Assembly: GCA_030247845.1 (NCBI GenBank)
Contig: JAPDRP010000012.1
Coordinates: forward strand, 310,001-374,000
Source: Coniosporium tulheliwenetii
Lineage: Eukaryota; Ascomycota; Dothideomycetes
DNA length: 64,000 nt
Direction: 5' to 3'
Part shown: piece after piece, positions 33,651 to 45,717 of the stretch
How positions within the stretch are numbered: the first letter of the stretch is position 1
How the letters are laid out: each line of letters opens with the position of its first letter
The notes under the pieces: model-generated
What the model was told of the DNA's origin: nothing
The model's input: only the letters and a program-made list of their open reading frames with translations
Database searches by the model: none
Translations under genes and position numbers: made by a program

Positions 33651-34354
33651 GTTGACCGCACCGCCGCCCGTCTTCCCCGCATGGACTGTATGAACTCAAA
33701 TCCGCCGCCGACAACCTCGATATCAATATTCGCCTCAACGTTGTGATTCCCTAGCTAAACTCGCTCATACAGGTCATCGAGCTCTTCCACGACACTCCGC
33801 ACGTCTACGTCTTCTACAACTACCTCCGCCAGCGCTTCGAAATGTTCCCAGAGGATAACTTTAAACCTGAATTCCCCTGGTTCGACTACGGAGTCATGTT
33901 TTGCACGGACAGCGCAGGTTTCGCACGTATCCCACAGTATGCAGCGCCTATGGTCAAGAGCGTCGACGGGGTCCTGGCACTTGTAGGACAGGGCTTCCGG
34001 GACTGGCACGCGTGCGATCAGCTATGCAAGGAGGGATGTTGGTTCAGGCCGGCTGAGGAGGACAACGTAATTGAAAATTTCTGGTGGGCGCCTATTGTGC
34101 CGCAGTCTTTTCTGGTGGTGCCACAACATCACTACCGCGGCGAGGAAGGGTCGGTGCCGTCTCTGGTGTCGTCGCCCGAGGCATCAGTGTCAGAGCTTTC
34201 GGAAGAATACAAGGCTATGGAGCCATATGAAGGCGTGGTGGAGCTCCTTGCTTACCGGGACCACAAAGCAGTGGAGAGGTGGCGGGATGCTTGCGATTCT
34301 CCTCTCGTTCACGAGCTGTTGTGCTTTTGCTCACCGGTCGTTGAGATTAACTAG
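33651..34354 (+). CDS. Unrecognised exons directly after the protease gene; possible C-terminal extension
   Basis: Two coding blocks, 33651-33687 and 33773-34354, are joined by a clear intron (GTATGA donor, GCTAAAC branch, CATACAG acceptor). The reading is strongly protein-like: LTAPPPVFPAWTVIELFHDT, then WFDYGVMFCTDSAG and IENFWWAPIVPQSFL, ending CSPVVEIN. There is no ATG between the protease stop (33617) and this frame, so an independent gene would lack a start. A donor GTTCGT at 33593 inside the last protease exon, the branch-like ACTAAC at about 33612-33617 (overlapping the stop codon) and the acceptor at 33650 would splice the protease in phase into these exons, making 678 residues. I do not recognise the domain. 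A Trp/His-rich globular domain is likely; function unknown. Confidence 0.5.
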
Positions 34355-34654
34355 CCGTTCTGATGGGGTGGAAGCGGGCGTGGGTTTGATACAGATGTCT
34401 TTCATTGCTAGTCCAAGCGCTGGTAGCTCTAAAAGAGGTTACGAATGATTCGTTCGTACTGTGCAAGACTCTGCTTTTATGACTCTGCCCACCTCGAAAT
34501 GATGTATGATCGTGGATTTATGCGCGTCCTGAAGCGTCCTCGGATTCAGAACGGGCTGTAATGTAAATTCAGAACGGCGCCTTGCTCGTAAATTACGGCT
34601 ACAGCGACATCAATCTGAACGCGGCCTCAACTCTTGCAACCAAAGAACAGCGTC
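34355..34654. other. Short intergenic region before Imo32
   Basis: About 300 bases with no gene seen; expected to hold the Imo32 promoter. Confidence 0.35.
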
Positions 34655-35833
34655 ATGCTGCCGCGACAAGCGCCGTTGCAGTTACGGAGGCAGCTGTATC
34701 GACCTTGTAATCGCCACTTTTCCTCATTTCAAGCTTTACGGCGGCTCGATCTAGCTTTTGACCTGCACGAACCTCCCAAAGGAAAAGAACCAGTCGGTAT
34801 CAATGCTCCGATAATCTTCGCCCACGGTCTTTTCGGCTCCAAGAAGAACAACAGGAGCATAAGTAAGTAAGGTTCTCGCGCGTGGTACTTCCTTTGTCTG
34901 AAGCAACGCTGACTTAGCGTTCAGAGCTCTTGCGCGCGACCTCAATCGGCCCATATACGCGATAGTGAGCAATCCTGCCGCCGGCACGCCCACAGCTGAA
35001 GCTCAAATGGTTTACTAGGACCTCCGTAATCATGGCGACTCTCCGCATGACCCAAGGCACAACTACGATGCGCTCGCCGAAGACGTGGAGGGCTTTATTG
35101 ACAAGCATGAGCTGAAGGAATCCACGCTCATCGGGCACTCAATGTTCGAGCTTCAGCCAACATCTCCCAGAGCATCAGCTGATTATCCAGGGGCGCCAAA
35201 ACAATCATGACCGTAGCCCTCCGCTCGCCCTCAAAAGTCGCCAACATCATCTCCGTGGACAACGCACCCGTCGACGCGGCCCTCAAAAGCGATTTCGCCA
35301 AATACGTGCAGGGCATGCGAAAGGTCGAGGATGCGAAGGTCAAAAGGCAGAGTGACGCTGATGCCATACTCAAGGACTACGCGGAGGTAATGGCGCAGAC
35401 ACCCCTACCAAGCTCCCATACAGCTCAGCTAACCGTTTCGGCCAGGAACTCCCCGTCCGCCAGTTCCTCCTCACAAACCTCGTCCGCTCCGAAGACGGCA
35501 CGCACCAGAAATGGCGCATCCCGATCAAGTACCTAGCAGCAGCTCTGGACAACATGGCGGACTTCCCATTCAAAGACCCGGACGGCGTGCGCTTCGAAAA
35601 GCCGGCGCTGTTCGTGAGGGGCATGAGGAGCCATTATGTCTCGGACGAGACGCTGCCGATTATCGGGAGGTTTTTTCCGCGGTTTGAGCTTGTGGATGTG
35701 GAGGCGGGGCATTGGGTCACTTCGGAGAACCCGGAGGCGTTTAGGCAAGGTTGGTTTACTTGCATGACCTTAGACGAGTGGCTTCGCTGACTTGGTTTTA
35801 GCTGTTATCAATTTTCTGCAGGATCGGGAGTAA
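34655..35833 (+). CDS. IMO32: Mitochondrial alpha/beta hydrolase Imo32 (ABHD11 family)
   Basis: Exons 34655-34866, 34925-34964, 35019-35143, 35191-35386, 35446-35749 and 35802-35833 give 302 residues. The N-terminus is Arg/Gln-rich without acidic residues (MLPRQAPLQLRRQLYRP), a likely mitochondrial targeting signal. The hydrolase fold shows the oxyanion strand FAHGLFGSKKN, DLRNHGDSPHD, the nucleophile elbow GHSMGAKT (Ser), VDNAPVD, and the C-terminal His in VEAGHWV. Yeast Imo32 and human ABHD11 are matrix serine hydrolases tied to respiratory function. Exon 1 has overlapping donors (GTAAGTAAGTAAGG); only the second one (34867) keeps the frame and gives NRSISKALARDL. The stop follows FLQDRE. 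Confidence 0.9.
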
Positions 35834-36561
35834 ATGCAGTTGGGCGAGCTACTCGGCGGTTGAGATAGCCGACGTAGAGCCCTACGGATAGTATCCCGTT
35901 TCACCGCCTTTGCACTTCCGTAGAGGGCATCTATCTATGTAGCAACAGCAAGTTATACCGTTAAAAGAAAGAGCGCGAATCATGGCTAAACGTGATATAT
36001 GGGGAATGGGCTGGCGACTTGGACTCAGCGTTCGCGACTGTGACTTATTAAACATCCTTGCCTAAACTCGAAGCGTATTGTTTCGACAGGTGTACAAGAA
36101 CATACGTAGACCGCCAAACGATTGAGTTAATTGTAATATATGCAGTGGCGGAAACAGGACAAATAGTAGATATTTGATATAGCCTACCTCAATGTGCATA
36201 CCCACCAGCTGAGTGCTGTAAAGTATTATCAGAATAAGAAGGATAGGCACCTTATTTCCCGAGCTGAGGCAGGTTACCTGAAGTCTGAAAGATTCTTGTA
36301 AGATCCCTCATGCTAAGTGCTAGTTGGCAGGTGCTGGTCAGGCTTCCTGGTCAGGCTTCACGGGCAGGCCTCACGAGCAATCTTTCCCTGCTGTTCTAAG
36401 GAGGGGTTTGAAGTGTAGCTCCGTTCAAAGAAATCCATACTGGTTCCGCAGGGCCCGCGAGGCGAAGCAACGTGCGCAATCAATCCGCACACTTCAAAAA
36501 TTCCAGGACAACTTCTCTTCATGCTGAGCATAGAAAGAAGGCGTTGAAAGAGCAAAAAGGA
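35834..36561. other. Intergenic region before the tRNA gene
   Basis: About 730 bases. Short imperfect repeats of GGTCAGGCTTC occur near 36336-36362. No gene was recognised. Confidence 0.35.
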
Positions 36562-36670
36562 TGTCCTCGACGAGATTCGAACTCGTGACCTTCGGATCGC
36601 CATCTGGTTAACCAGATAGTCATACAGCGACATATGAGACCGACGTGATAACCGACTACACCACGAAGAC
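36562..36670 (-). tRNA. Elongator tRNA-Met (CAT) with a 35-base intron
   Basis: Read on the minus strand, a seven-pair acceptor stem (GTCTTCG with CGAGGAC, one G-T pair) closes the molecule, followed by discriminator A. The T arm is ACGAG TTCGAAT CTCGT. The variable loop AGGTC and the anticodon arm (TCGGT, loop CTCATA-A, TCCGA) match elongator tRNA-Met, including the T-T mismatch at positions 31-39 also present in the yeast molecule as I recall it. The anticodon CAT is the complement of 36634-36636. The intron (complement of 36598-36632) sits after position 37, the standard place, leaving a 74-base tRNA before CCA addition. The A and B box promoter sequences are internal. Confidence 0.88.
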
Positions 36671-37174
36671 TTGTCGATCTTGAAGAAGCGGGTGCGGCTG
36701 GATGGTTATATAGACCACTTCTGTCTCGCAGATTGCTGACCTTGCGATCTCTTGTGTGCTCAAAATGCCCGTGCGCCCTCCGGCCTAGTTTCATTACTTC
36801 AACCCACCCGCAGGCTTCAACTACCTAACAGCATGTCCAGCCACGCCTTCTCGAGCAAACTCTGCTTTCTCTAACTACGTACTACCTGCCTTAGGCACTC
36901 ATCATGATCGTACATCCGAATAACCGACGATCCGGGGGAGCTCTCGTCAGCAGGGGTACCTATTACGTACTTTTACGTTATGGAAAGCTGCAACCTTCCA
37001 CGCTCGTGAGGTGCTCTTTCCGTTGCAGGTAAGCAGATTTTAGATCTCCGTGATGATGAAAAGCTTCATGCGGGCCGCCGGCTCTTCATCTGGAGAGCCT
37101 CAGGGCCGTTACTTGTACTTCTTTGGCGGTCTCCCCTGTTACAGACGAAAGAGGAGCAAGCTTCAACATCCAAA
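36671..37174. other. Intergenic region before the HPP protein
   Basis: About 500 bases; no gene seen. It probably includes the tRNA 5' flank and the HPP gene promoter. Confidence 0.35.
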
Positions 37175-38165
37175 ATGGGATTTCCGGCAGCCAAGGACAT
37201 GAGCTTCGACATCGACAAGTACATCAACCGTTTTGTCCCTCCGTCGCAGCTCCACCGCCTTCCTAAGCCAATCTCAAGGTTCCTCGGCTACCGCGAGTCC
37301 GCTGTTGTCGATGTCGGCAGTGTGCTCGTATGGTTTTGGGCATTTGTGGGGGCCTTTATAGGCATAATAGTCGTGGCTCAGGTGTATATGGTTGATGCCA
37401 TTCAGAAGTACTCTCCACCGGTGCTCTTCGCAAGTTTTGTATGTACTCTGTCAGCACATCTGGGCCTGGCTTGTGACTAACATGGATCAGGGAGCCACGG
37501 CTATCCTCGACTACCAAACGATAAAGTCGCCTCTGGCCCAGCCTCGCAATGCCATCGTCGGCCACGGTCTTTCAGCCGTTGTCGGCGTGGCCATCACAAA
37601 ACTCTTTATGTTAAGTGAAAACTTTCAGGATATACGATGGCTAGCTGGTGCCCTATCCTGCGGCCTGTCTTCAAGCATCATGGGAGCCACAAACACAATC
37701 CATCCTCCGGGAGGCGCCACGGCTTTGATTGCCGCCATCGACCCTGTCGCCAGTGCCATGGGATGGATGTTTGTGCCCATCGTCCTTCTGGGGGCTGTCC
37801 TTATGCTTTTTGTGGCCCTGGTTGTCAACAACATCCAACGGCAGTTTCCAATGTTTTGGTGGACGCCGCTGAAGGTCGGCCGGCAGATTGACCACGAAGC
37901 CAAGCAAGCAGAAGACGTAGAGAAGCAAGCAGAAGACGCGGACGTGCAGAAACTGGAGAGGACGTTCAGCAAAGTCTACGGGTTCAATCCGGAGCAGTGT
38001 GTCATCATTACTGCGGATGATATTCTACTGCCGGAAAACTTTTCGCTGGGTCCAGAAGAGAAGGGAATAGCGCAGATATTCAGGTCTCGCCTTCGCAATC
38101 ATCTAGTGCGTCGAAACCTTGCAGCACCTAGTGTTGACAGCGACTCAACTTGGGGTGCCGACTAA
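37175..38165 (+). CDS. HPP-family integral membrane protein
   Basis: Exons 37175-37438 and 37491-38165 give about 312 residues. The hallmark HPPGGATALIAA lies in the middle of four or so predicted membrane segments (e.g. VWFWAFVGAFIGIIVVAQVY and PIVLLGAVLMLFVALVV). The protein starts with a short hydrophilic stretch (FDIDKYINRFVPPSQLHRLP) and ends in a long charged cytosolic tail. Plant and cyanobacterial HPP proteins have been linked to nitrite transport in organelles; the role of fungal members is not established, so I do not assign a substrate. The single intron is GT-AG (donor GTATGT) and phase 0. No damage seen. Confidence 0.85.
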
Positions 38166-39100
38166 GGCTCTCACGCACCCCTACTGGAACAACCCCCTTG
38201 GATTCCCATCAGCGTAGCCTGATGCTGAAGGCTGCACTAAAGGCAATATATCCGAGCGCATCCAGCCCAGGCGACGGCACGGAACTCTGGCGTAACGGAT
38301 CGAACTGCCACGCCTTCAATTTACCCGATTATTATGGCAGCACTCACCACCGCCCTACGGATCATCCTAGGAGAAGTCGTGGAAGGCCATTATGGAGCTA
38401 TCTTAGGCTGTTTGATTTCCGAACGGATATTCAACAAGTAGGAAGGGGTAGTTGGGCGAGGAGAGAAATACCAGCCTAGCCTTAGGACGTGCTGAGCCTC
38501 ACGAAATCGATCAGGGGGTGTTGCCGGCGGAGATGCGGAGTTTGAGGCGCAGGTTCCCAACGCGAAGCAGGGTGCCGAGCAGCGACATGTGCAACTGGGG
38601 GCATTCCATCGATGAAGGTGCTAGAAGTTTCCTTTCACAGCGGGCATTATGCATAATAGATCATAGACGGATAACTCGAGGGGTTTGTATAGACATTTAG
38701 AGTAACAAAAGTAGAAGTATCTGCCGTGCTGTTCACTTGTCGATGCTCCATGAAATTCCAGCATGCGGTTGTGAGTGCTCGTGATTGGATAGCCGCATTT
38801 GGGGTGTGCTCGCCACATCGCAACATTCAACATAAGCTTAAAAATGTTCGCAGAAGTTTTGCAACGCTTCGCTATCAAGTCCACTTATATTTCCTGTTCG
38901 GAGTGTACTTCCTCTCACTTTAAATAATCCTCTCTGCAAGTAGACACTTTTACTGCCTGAATCTTCAGGTTCTCGTTTCTGGCTTTCGGTACCTATCGAT
39001 AAAAACCGCCGCCCCACCACAACTGCTTGACATCCTTTGTCCCTCCAAAATTTCTTTCCTCTGAATCGAATAATTTCGCAGCCTTTCGACACTCGACAAT
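38166..39100. other. Intergenic region before Arb1
   Basis: About 930 bases. No frame on either strand shows recognisable features. The last 150 bases are C/T-rich, as expected upstream of an abundant ribosome-biogenesis gene. Confidence 0.35.
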
Positions 39101-41100
39101 ATGGTATCCGCATCCAAGGCTGCCCGTCAGGCGAAACGCGCCGCCGACGGCAAGGAACCCAAGAAGACGGCCACCTCCAAAATTTCCTCCAAAGCCGCCT
39201 CGCAGTCCGCTTCGAAGACCGGGTCGAAAGCCTCGTCGGTCAACGGCGATGACACGCCACTGATAGACGTTGAAGACACTGAGGGAGTCAGCGAACAAGT
39301 CAAGAAGTTGACATTGCAAGAGGACGAGCATGGTCTTTCGGATCGAGTTACAACCGGTGTGCTTGCATCGCTTGAGTCGAGCCGAGACGTAAAGATAGCC
39401 TCCGCGTCGCTCGTCTTCCATGGCAAAGTCCTCTTCAACGACACCACGATCGAAGTTTCATACGGCCGCAGATATGGCTTGCTCGGTGAGAACGGCTGCG
39501 GAAAGTCCACGCTGCTCAAGGCCATCGACAAGCGCGAATTCCCTTTCCCAGACCACATCGACATCTACCTCCTCAACGAGGGTGCGCCACCTAGCGACCT
39601 TGGTGCCCTGGAGTGGGTCGTCAAGGAGGCAGAGAACGAAATGGCGCGAATGGAGAAACTCGCCGAGGATATTCTAGAAAGAGACGGCCCTGACAGCCCG
39701 GTCCTAGAAGACCTTTACGAGGTTAGTAACCCGGCTTCAGCATACGAGTATGTCTGCTAACATGATGCCAGCGTATGGAAACGATGGATCCTTCTACCTT
39801 CCACACCCGTGCCTCGCTCATTCTCATCGGTCTCGGGTTCAACAAGAAGACAATTCACAAGAAGACTAAGGATATGTCCGGTGGTTGGAGAATGAGGGTT
39901 GCGTTAGCCAAGGCGCTCTTCGTCAAGCCCTCGCTGCTTCTCCTCGACGACCCGACTGCGCATTTGGACCTGGAAGCCTGCGTGTGGTTGGAAGAATACA
40001 TGAAGAAATGGGACCGCACGTTGATCTTGGTGTCCCACAGTATGGACTTCCTCAACGGTGTCTGCACGAACATGATCGACATGCGCGAGAAGAAGCTGAT
40101 ATACTACGGCGGTAACTACGACTCATACATCAAGACCAGGACCGAGCAGGAGATCAACCAGATGAAGGCATACGAGAAACAGCAGGACGAAATCAAGCAC
40201 ATCAAGAAGTTCATTGCCTCCGCTGGTACATACGCCAACTTGGTCAGACAAGCAAAGTCACGTCAGAAGATTCTCGACAAGATGGAGGCCGACGGCTTCA
40301 TCCAGCCAGTCCACCAAGACCGCGTCTTCACATTCCGCTTCGCAGACGTCGAGAAACTACCGCCGCCCGTGCTCTCTCTGGATGATGTCACCTTCTCCTA
40401 CTCCGGCAAGGAAGAGGACAACCTCTACGAGCACCTCGACTTCGGCGTGGACATGGACTCCCGAACGGCGCTCGTCGGACCCAACGGTGTCGGCAAATCT
40501 ACGCTGCTCCGCATCTTTACGGGCAAGCTTTCACCCACCCACGGTACCGTCTCTCGCCATACTCACTTGAAGCTTGGCATGTACAGCCAGCACTCTGCCG
40601 ACCAGCTCGATCTCACCAAGTCTGCGCTTGATTTTGTGCGGGACAAGTACGCCAGCAAGAGTCAAGATTACCAATATTGGAGACAGCAGCTCGGTCGCTA
40701 TGGTCTCAGCGGAGAGTCTCAGACTGCTCTCATGGGTACTTTGTCCGAGGGTCAGAAGAGCCGAATCGTGTTCGCATTGCTGGCCATTGAGGGTCCGAAC
40801 ATGCTTCTACTCGACGAGCCTACTAACGGTCTGGATATCCCAACGATCGATAGCTTGGCGGACGCTATCAATGCCTTCAGTGGCGGTGTTGTTGTTGTTT
40901 CTCATGACTTCAGGTAAGCCATCACAAATCATTCTGGCTCCTCTCAAGATGTACATGCTGACGTGTCTTGCAGATTGCTTGACAAGATCGCCAAAGACAT
41001 CATGGTGTGCGAGAACAAGACTGTACGGAGATGGGACGGCTCGATCGGAGACTACAAGAACCACCTGCGAAAGAAGATGGTGTCTACGGGTGCGGTGTAA
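39101..41100 (+). CDS. ARB1: ABC-F ATPase Arb1, ribosome biogenesis
   Basis: Exons 39101-39721, 39772-40913 and 40974-41100 give about 629 residues. The N-terminus is Lys/Ala/Ser-rich. Two ABC cassettes follow: the first with Walker A GENGCGKST, signature MSGGWRMR and Walker B LLLLDDPTAHLD; the second with GPNGVGKST, signature LSEGQKSR and LLLDEPTNGLD. The linker between them is charged and helical. No membrane segments are present, as expected for ABC-F proteins. Yeast Arb1 shuttles between nucleus and cytosol and is essential for 40S and 60S maturation. The first signature has SGG where many have SGGQ; this is normal for the ABCF2 group. Introns are GT-AG and in phase. Confidence 0.96.
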
Positions 41101-42023
41101 GGTGGAATCGCCTCCACGTTCAATAAATGATTCGGCCAAGAGCCACGGCATGTCGACTGGACAGAAATATGACCACAGTGGGTGGTGATATACATCGGCT
41201 GATGTTGCATTCACCGTGGCGATACCCAGCGTCTAACGACTGCATCCGCATCCGGTTCGGGGCATGGAAAATAGAGGCGTTAGGTTGGGCTTTAGGTAGT
41301 TGCATGAATGGATTATGATTCAACCTTGTCTTGCCAAACTTTCTTACGCTGCTTCATTGCCGTGGGATATTCGATCAACCACTCGACCTGCTGCTCGCGC
41401 TACTCGCCGTTTCGTGTTCCTACGTCACTCATAAGAGAAGTATGTCCCTATACATGTTCCAGTAAGCAAATGCTCAGCAGGAAGTTCGGTTTAAGAGCAC
41501 CCACGCATGAATCTCCCACATGAGGTGGCTGTCATGCTGCATAAGAAGCTCTTCGCGCGCGAGCAGCCTTCTCTCAGGAACTTCTACACTCGAGATGATC
41601 GTAATAGACTGGAGGTTGGACGCGGCTGGCTGCTCAGAAATGCCGCAGGATAGGGGAACTGGAGCTTGAGTAGGTATTGCCTCCCCTCGTGGATGCATGG
41701 CTCGTAGCGCAGAATCCATCAAAAGGCAGATTTCGTGGATAATGACGCGTGAATCCCTATCTCCGCAAGATCCAACACTCTCTGTAACCCTCTGAACTGG
41801 ACGTGAGATACGCAAGAACGCCGCATTACGTGAAGCTTGCTATGAGGCATGAGAAGATCAACGCGTAGCGATCATCATTAGCACCTTGATACTCGTCGTT
41901 AGCAGGCACTCGATACTGGAAGAAGAACACTACGATTGCAGGCCGACGCTCCACAATCCAAGGTCAATTAATAATTAGGATCTTGAGTACAGTACATCTA
42001 TATGTACAAGGCAACCCTCATAG
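41101..42023. other. Convergent intergenic region between Arb1 and Pet127
   Basis: About 920 bases between two converging 3' ends. Frames at 41308-41523 and on the minus strand at 41474-41815 carry no recognised features. Confidence 0.35.
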
Positions 42024-45000
42024 CTACTTATCCCCCTTCCTCCCTGAGAACAGCCAGCCAAGGTAGTCCTCAACCCCATCCACCTTCTCTCCCGCAGATA
42101 GCATGTCCTTGCCATTCCTCCCCGCCGCACCCTTATATTTTTCTGCCACCCAACCCTCAGGCCTATAAACCACCACCCCCTCTCATCATCAAGCGCATCC
42201 TGCTCCCTCCTCCACCTCCTCCCCTCCGACTCAGTTCCCTTAGCTGTTCCCTATAGAAATCCATGCTCGGTTTCCGCTCCGCCTCTTCCCTCACAAACTG
42301 CTTCGCGCGGCGCTGCTTGCACGCCTCGTAGACGGTCCAGGCGCGCGAGGCATCCTCGATCTCGGAGAGAGAGTACTCGATGTCCCACTCGTCGGTCGCG
42401 GTGAGGTCGGAGGGCCGGTTCACATACTGGTTGTTGACTTTGTTGCGCACGGTTAGAGACATGGCGAGGAGAGGCATGAGGTGCGGGTTCAGGTCTTCGC
42501 CGGGGGTGGGGACGTAGGTGGGAGTGAAGGGGCGGGAGGGGTATTTTGCGCGGTCGGGCCAGGGGGAGAAGCCGGAGGTGTCAGCTTCGGGTGCTGATGG
42601 TGCTGAGTCTGAGGAGTCTGTCGGCTTGTCGGACTCGGCTTCGGCGTTCTCTGAGGCGCTGGTGGCGCTTTCGTCTTCTTGGGCTTCGGTGGTCTCGTCG
42701 CCATTTAATGAGTCCGAGTCTTCTCCTTCTTCGTCGGACTCATCCTCGTCCTCCTCTTCACCCTCTTCGTCTTCTTCGTTCTCCTCATCTTCGTCCTCCT
42801 CGTCCTCCTCGTTTTCCTCATCCTCGTCATCATCTTCCCTGTCTTCCCTGTCTTCAGCATCTGCCTCATCGTCATCGGCATCAACAGCGCTGGCTTCAGG
42901 ATCCACGCTGCCAGCCACTTCATCGGCATCCATCTCAGTCTCCACCTGAGCTTTAATGTCCTCCCAGTCCTTCTTTGATTTAGAGTCAGCAGTGGCCTTG
43001 GTGCCACGATCCAAGCCAAGCATTGCCCGCTCATACGCTTCACTCTCAGCCTTGTTCGTGTTTTGAATTCTCTGTGCTTCAGCTTCGGAGACCGGCTCGG
43101 CGAAGATGTACATAAACGGTACGGTGGCGTCACGGGTTTCGAAATGGAGGCGGATGGACTAGACTCGTCAGTATTGATAATTCTCTGGCGCAAGGCGCAA
43201 TGATACGTACTGTTTCAGGGAATTTCTCAGTGGTGCGGTTGAGCACCTTATTCAGCAGGTCAACACTCAACATAAACTCCTGATCGCCCAAAGTCGTATC
43301 CCGCTGGCCATGCAGCGCGTCGTCCATTTCCGCCAAGCTGATGTACTGAAAGCCGAAGATGCGTTCGACGTTGTGGTAAGCGACGAAGATGCCGTCCATC
43401 CTGCCCATGCGAGCTTGTAGCGAGTATTTGAGCATGGTTGATCTGATCATGTCGTAGTACTCGCGCTCGTAAGACTCCCACTTGCCTTGGCTGTGCTTGA
43501 TCTGGTAGCCGGTGTACTCTTGATACTCGGATGCATCCATGCGGATGGAGACTACTGCACGGGTCTTCAGATCGAACATTCCTGTGCCAGGTAGGCGGGG
43601 ATCGTACGCGTCGAGCTGCGACCGCATTAGGAAGTCGCCGAGGGTAGAGTAGTGAAATGCTTCTGGCTGCTCCCGCTCCTCTTCCGAGATCTGAGATGAG
43701 TTCGTGCGCCGGTAACGCTCGAACTCCGCTGTTGGCAGTGTCAGGAGTTTCTCCATGGACTTCCCGAGCATGCTGAGGACATTGGCGGTGTCGAACTCCT
43801 TGTCAGCGTCGATTGCGTACGTGCCGTTCTTCCATCGTAGGAAGATGGCTGTCGGAGAACGGTTGAGCAAGGTGTACTGTCTGGACTGTTCGGGAACCTC
43901 TTGGACAGCATGTCTATATTTATCTCGCGCCAATGTGATAACAGGTAATGGAAGCGTGTAAGGACTCCAGTCATACTGGAGGTTGAGCCGACATACTTCT
44001 TGCCCTGCTCCTTGGCGATCCTTGACAGTACTTCGTCTTGTGAAGATGTGATGTATTCTTTCAATGCGTTGAAATCGAAATCTGCAACTGGCATAATCTT
44101 TTCTAAGTAAGGATCAAAGTTGTACACTCGAGATCGTGGATCTTGTAGATGGTATACACCAGGGTTGAACAGCACCCGCGAGAGATCATGTGCAAGCCCA
44201 GGAACAGGCGGTTGGTCTATGTCCAGGGCGGTAATCTGCAGGTCCGCAGCGGAGATCTGCTCCACGTCTTGGTCCCCTCTCCTCGAAGATTTCTCCTTTC
44301 TCTTTCTTTTGGAAGGACGTTTCTTCGCGGATCCCTTCAGGGCATCTTTGAGCGTGCGATGGCCGTCCATTGCGGAGAACTTTTGTCCCACATCAGAACT
44401 CCGCTTCGCCGGACCGGCTCTTCGTTTTGATGAATCCTCATGCAATTTCGATGCTGCGTCGCTGGCCTCCGATACTCTTGGGGGCGACTTTAAAAGCTCC
44501 CTTATTGTCTCCAGACGCTCCTTCTCCCATTCGCTGAGATCTTCCTTTGCAGACAGATAACCCTCCATGGCTTTAAGTACCGGATCGTCCGCGGGAGCAA
44601 GTTCCACTGTCTTCGTCGCCTCGACTTTTCGAACCATTGATCCCTTTGCGACCTTCCGAACGCTCTTCTTACCCGTCTTCTTGGGTGTGGCTGACTGCTT
44701 CTTTTTCGTCACTTCCTTGGATCCTGATCCAGGCTTCTCGGCCTGCCCTCCGCCGCCTTGCTCGGCTGACCGGACTGTACTCCATCGCTGCTAGCATTCT
44801 GCCCCTTGGTCTTCGGTTCTTTCTGGGCTGCCATCGGACGGCTGGGCTTGGGTCCATCGCTGCTAACTTTTCCCTCGCTATCCTTCGAAGCGGGCGCCTT
44901 TGGGGTGGGCTTGGGGCCTGGCCTTTTGTTGCGTATCGAGCGGGTCTGGTTGTATTGATGGACGCGGCAGGACAGGCAGATGTACGCGTTGGTCGGTCTC

Positions 45001-45029
45001 GAGACGCGCCCAAGCGTGCGACTAAGCAT
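42024..45029 (-). CDS. PET127: Mitochondrial RNA-processing protein Pet127, with four apparent one-base frameshifts
   Basis: Pet127 acts at the inner mitochondrial membrane in 5' processing and stability of mitochondrial transcripts. The ATG at 45029 opens a mitochondrial presequence (MLSRTLGRVSRPTNAYIC). Downstream, the core shows FHYLLSHWREIN, SPTAIFLRWKNGTYAIDADK, MLGKSMEKLLTLP and DAYDPRLPGTGMFDLKTRA. One GT-AG intron spans 43159-43210. A very acidic tract (about 42720-42900) precedes the C-terminal part. Four single-base additions restore one frame: at the CC 44756-44757, GGG 43892-43894, CCCC 42221-42224 and CC 42170-42171. The result is 985 residues ending at the TAG at 42024-42026, with a C-terminus WRREQDALDDERGWW then PEGWVAEKYKG. 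Without them the reading would stop at 42163. Confidence 0.85.
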
Positions 45030-45717
45030 TGAGCGCCTAGGTTGAAGGGTAGAGCGAGGGATGACGAGCAGTCAATTGGGTAGACAGCAAGGGGCGACAG
45101 CTCGAAGCTTGGCCAACGTGTGCCAGCAACAGCAAAAGTGCAGCAGTCGACAGCTCAGTCACGTGCCTTGATCTAAAGAGCCAATGGCCTCAGGGCGACG
45201 CAAGCACAGGCAGGCTTCAAGGCACTAAGGCGCCAACGGATATCCTGGAAACCACCCAAGCAGCCCGTGATAGCTTCTGGGCAGGACCCCCCCCCCCCCG
45301 AATGCCCACCACCACCCCCACTGCTCTTGCTTCCCGTTCTTCCCACTGGGCATGAGCATTGCCGCGCCTTCATCGCATCCTTCCATTGTTATTATGGACT
45401 TCCTGGACGAGGTAGCGACGGCTGATCAACTTTGCGACGCGGCCGTCGAACCTCGATTGCTTGCTTCGGTCTACCCAGCTTCTCGTCGCTCATTCTCTGG
45501 CCCTCTTCTTCTGCTTCAGAACAGCTGTCGCGCATCGTAGCGATCTGAAGTTTGTCCCTGCTTACCTTGTATTGTTGCGGTACTGCCCCACGTTTATCAG
45601 TCTTGCGACGGCGACTGACCTGGTACTTTAATCTTAAAGCCCTGCGCCGAACCTAGAACCTGAGGGTCGCCGGTACATTGTCTCGCGCGCTCCATTGTCG
45701 CCATACTTGCCAGCATA
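45030..45717. other. Divergent promoter region between Pet127 and the LRR protein, with a poly-C run
   Basis: About 690 bases between divergent genes. A C13 run lies at about 45287-45299. Short frames (45173-45373, 45352-45540) look like chance. Confidence 0.4.

Noticed and set aside
33842..34354. Stand-alone gene starting at the ATG at 33842
   Set aside because: Conserved-looking reading continues upstream of this ATG through the exon start at 33773 and a spliced exon at 33651, so the ATG is internal.
42518..42956. Plus-strand Ser-rich and Arg-rich ORFs
   Set aside because: They are the antisense of the acidic tract of Pet127 (GAA/GAG/GAT repeats read backwards).
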